A stretch of 64,000 nt of DNA from Pirellulaceae bacterium. GTDB taxonomy: Bacteria; Planctomycetota; Planctomycetia; Pirellulales; Pirellulaceae. The notes beneath the pieces were generated by a model that was not told where the DNA came from, did not search any database, and saw nothing but the letters and a program-made list of their open reading frames with translations. The translations under genes were made by a program, and so were the position numbers. Numbering within the stretch: the stretch's first letter is position 1; each line of letters starts with the position of its first letter. Of the stretch, positions 62,483 to 64,000 are shown piece after piece. The stretch spans positions 62,001 to 126,000 of the forward strand of contig JANQLU010000037.1 of NCBI GenBank assembly GCA_028280445.1, read 5' to 3'.

Positions 62483-62504
62483 GGCCGGTAGGAACCGGCC
62501 CTAC
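62483..62504. repeat. A repeat, single arm
   Basis: GGCCGGTAGGAACCGGCC followed by CTAC. It ends four bases before the stop of the gene at 62508 on the minus strand. Confidence 0.8.
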
Positions 62505-62507
62505 TTG

Positions 62508-63563
62508 TTAATCGAATGGTTCAAGGATTTCGATGGCGTTGTCGTCGTTTGATTTTTTGGCTTCTGCTTGTTTGTCAATGAACCAACCACGGAGTCCGTC
62601 CCAGACGCGTCCGGCCATTTTGCCGCTGACGACATCTTCGGTGATCGTGTGACGTTCGAACGAAAAATTGTTCCAAACGGCAGACAGATGCGGCTCACTG
62701 ACGCGGGAAACGGTTTTGTAAAACCCTTGCTCGGCAAATTCATCCAAACTTTTGCGATAGTAATCCATGATGTGTTGGTCGATCATGTTGCCAGCAACCC
62801 GCACGGTTGACAGCGCTGTTTTGCCGACCGTGGCCATCCGATTCAGCGTGTACAACGTCATGGCACTGGACATCTGAAACAGGTTTAGATTTTCCTTTTT
62901 GGCCATTTGATGCATATCGAGCCAGAGTCGATCGATCTCGTGTTGAGGAATCATTTTCGAGGGGTCGATTTTTTGAACCGCAGCTTTCGTTTGTTCAATC
63001 GTTTCTTTAATCCCTTCGACCGACAGAGGCGGCATGTTGAATGCCTCGGAAGTTGTCTCCGATACTTTACCCACGGCATCGAGCAACTCGGCAGAATTGG
63101 TAATCGTGGTCGACTCGTCAACAATGCCTTCGCGCTTCAATTCCTCGTTCAATTCGTTCAGGTAGGTTTTCGAACCGTACGCAACATCGCTGAACACAGC
63201 CAGGACGACCAATGGAGAAACATGCACGGCTGCCAGACCGGCGAGTTCGAGAAAATTGCCGACAGCTTTTCGGGCGACAAAGGATTCCATTTGTTTGGTT
63301 TTATCATCGGCCTGTTGATCGCTGGGCCGCTGAACGCCACCCACATCACGTGCTAGAAAATCGAGCATTTGCCCAATAAAAACTGTGTAGGATCGCGAGG
63401 TCTTGAACGCTTGGGGAACGACCAACTCGGTCGTTTCTCGAATGGCTCCGCCGATCATGGCGGAGGATGAGCGGAGTGTTCGCTCGGGAATCGACAATCC
63501 ATACAACAGGTAGTCGTAAACGGAGCGACAGTCAGGTTCGCGAGGTTCAGATTCGTTGTTCAT
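62508..63563 (-). CDS. Hypothetical protein, EcsC-like or lipid-associated
   Basis: A 351-residue soluble protein with long amphipathic helices. I do not recognise a family with confidence. The start (CRSVYDYLLYGLSIPERTLR) and middle (LAAVHVSPLVVLAVFSDVAYGSKTYLNE, in parts) are helical; LVVLAVFSD is hydrophobic enough for membrane contact. The C-terminal part has WNNFSFERHTITEDVVSGKMAG. The gene follows the partial acyltransferase-like gene by 27 bases and may act with it. Confidence 0.65.
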   Translation of the reverse strand: MNNESEPREPDCRSVYDYLLYGLSIPERTLRSSSAMIGGAIRETTELVVPQAFKTSRSYTVFIGQMLDFLARDVGGVQRPSDQQADDKTKQMESFVARKAVGNFLELAGLAAVHVSPLVVLAVFSDVAYGSKTYLNELNEELKREGIVDESTTITNSAELLDAVGKVSETTSEAFNMPPLSVEGIKETIEQTKAAVQKIDPSKMIPQHEIDRLWLDMHQMAKKENLNLFQMSSAMTLYTLNRMATVGKTALSTVRVAGNMIDQHIMDYYRKSLDEFAEQGFYKTVSRVSEPHLSAVWNNFSFERHTITEDVVSGKMAGRVWDGLRGWFIDKQAEAKKSNDDNAIEILEPFD

Positions 63564-63590
63564 TGTTTACCATTCGAGAAAAATCATCGA

Positions 63591-64000
63591 TTATTGGGCT
63601 TTTTCATCGAGCATGCGGGATTCCGTCCGAAGTTTGTCCAAGACCGTTTCGAGGGATTGTCGAATTTGCGTGATCAACGGATCTTCGGTGGCAGTTTTGT
63701 CTCGTTTTGTTTCAACTTCGATCGGTTCACAGACATCCAGCACCACTTTTAATTGACCATGAATTCGAGCCTGGTCGGTGACGTCTTCTTCGAATTTTTC
63801 ACACGTTTCCAAAACGCGGTCCACCGTCGGATATTGGGCGACGTACTGATCGGGATAGCAGTCAATTTGCTGAGCCAGGTAAGAGTCTTGCATTTGTTGC
63901 CAACGGCGATTGTTTTCTTCACAGCTCAGTTCGGCTCGGCTGATTTCCGGAAATATTTGTGAACGCAAGTTTTTGATGCGGACAGCAACGCCGTCATCAG
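63591..64000 (-). CDS. Partial C-terminal fragment, possibly acyltransferase-like
   Basis: The frame is open to the right edge, so the N-terminus lies outside the window. Visible are about 136 residues: VRIKNLRSQIFPEISR, a helical region with RRWQQMQDSYLAQQIDCYP, then LKVVLDVCEPIEVETKRDK and PLITQIRQSLETVLDKLRTE. The strand-then-helix ending with a DPL-type word resembles the C-terminal part of PlsC-like glycerophosphate acyltransferases, from memory only. The catalytic region would lie outside the window. Confidence 0.45.
   Translation of the reverse strand, partial: DDGVAVRIKNLRSQIFPEISRAELSCEENNRRWQQMQDSYLAQQIDCYPDQYVAQYPTVDRVLETCEKFEEDVTDQARIHGQLKVVLDVCEPIEVETKRDKTATEDPLITQIRQSLETVLDKLRTESRMLDEKAQ

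Overview
The window looks like chromosomal DNA of a planctomycete, probably Pirellulales-like. Base composition is near one half GC. The indicators are ECF sigma factors paired with serine/threonine kinases, a sulfatase, a PP2C with membrane segments, a ribosomal protein L17 with insertions and an acidic tail, many signal-peptide proteins of unknown function, and several families of dispersed hairpin repeats between genes. This assignment is inference from gene content; no 16S or tRNA gene was found in the window.

Layout. 1-6.3 kb: ammonium transporter, then on the minus strand an ECF sigma, a kinase carrying a zinc anti-sigma motif, a coiled-coil exported protein and a beta-lactamase-like hydrolase. 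6.4-9.9 kb: two ArsR/SRPBCC (AHSA1) regulatory modules, one led by a VOC gene with an in-frame stop, plus a ribbon-helix-helix-like protein and a conserved hypothetical. 9.9-11.7 kb: an ICMT-like and a CPBP membrane enzyme. 11.7-16.2 kb: a pentaheme cytochrome followed by a candidate outer-membrane barrel. 16.4-19.4 kb: a reduced alpha operon (rpmJ-rpsM-rpsK-rpoA-rplQ, no rpsD) with a clear terminator. 19.5-28.5 kb: a seven-gene operon around ExbB and two ExbD proteins with large helical-repeat partners. 28.7-32.2 kb: ECF sigma, membrane anti-sigma candidate, coiled-coil protein and a VWA protein. 32.2-36.5 kb: aromatic amino acid genes (hmgA divergent from phhA) with an SDR, a double-domain PTPS and a TfoX C-terminal-like protein. 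36.7-43.1 kb: sulfatase, NtrC-type two-component pair, LptF/LptG-type permease. 43.3-51.3 kb: membrane protein, LolA-like exported protein, S41 protease, TPR kinase with ECF sigma, PP2C. 51.5-55.0 kb: PEGA lipoprotein and an Mla-type lipid transport operon. 55.4-60.6 kb: DUF1338 enzyme, zinc-ribbon protein, fatty acid synthesis cluster fabD-fabG-acpP-fabF. 60.7-64 kb: BCCT transporter and two proteins of unknown role.

The genes group into envelope functions (ExbBD, Mla, Lpt, Fab), signalling (three ECF modules, two kinases, PP2C, NtrC pair) and aromatic metabolism, where phenylalanine hydroxylase sits beside genes that could supply its pterin cofactor. The most unusual whole-window signal is a set of at least six repeat families that sit at the 3' ends of genes, often 1-15 bases from the stop codon. 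In some cases they supply the stop codon or the last residues of the protein.
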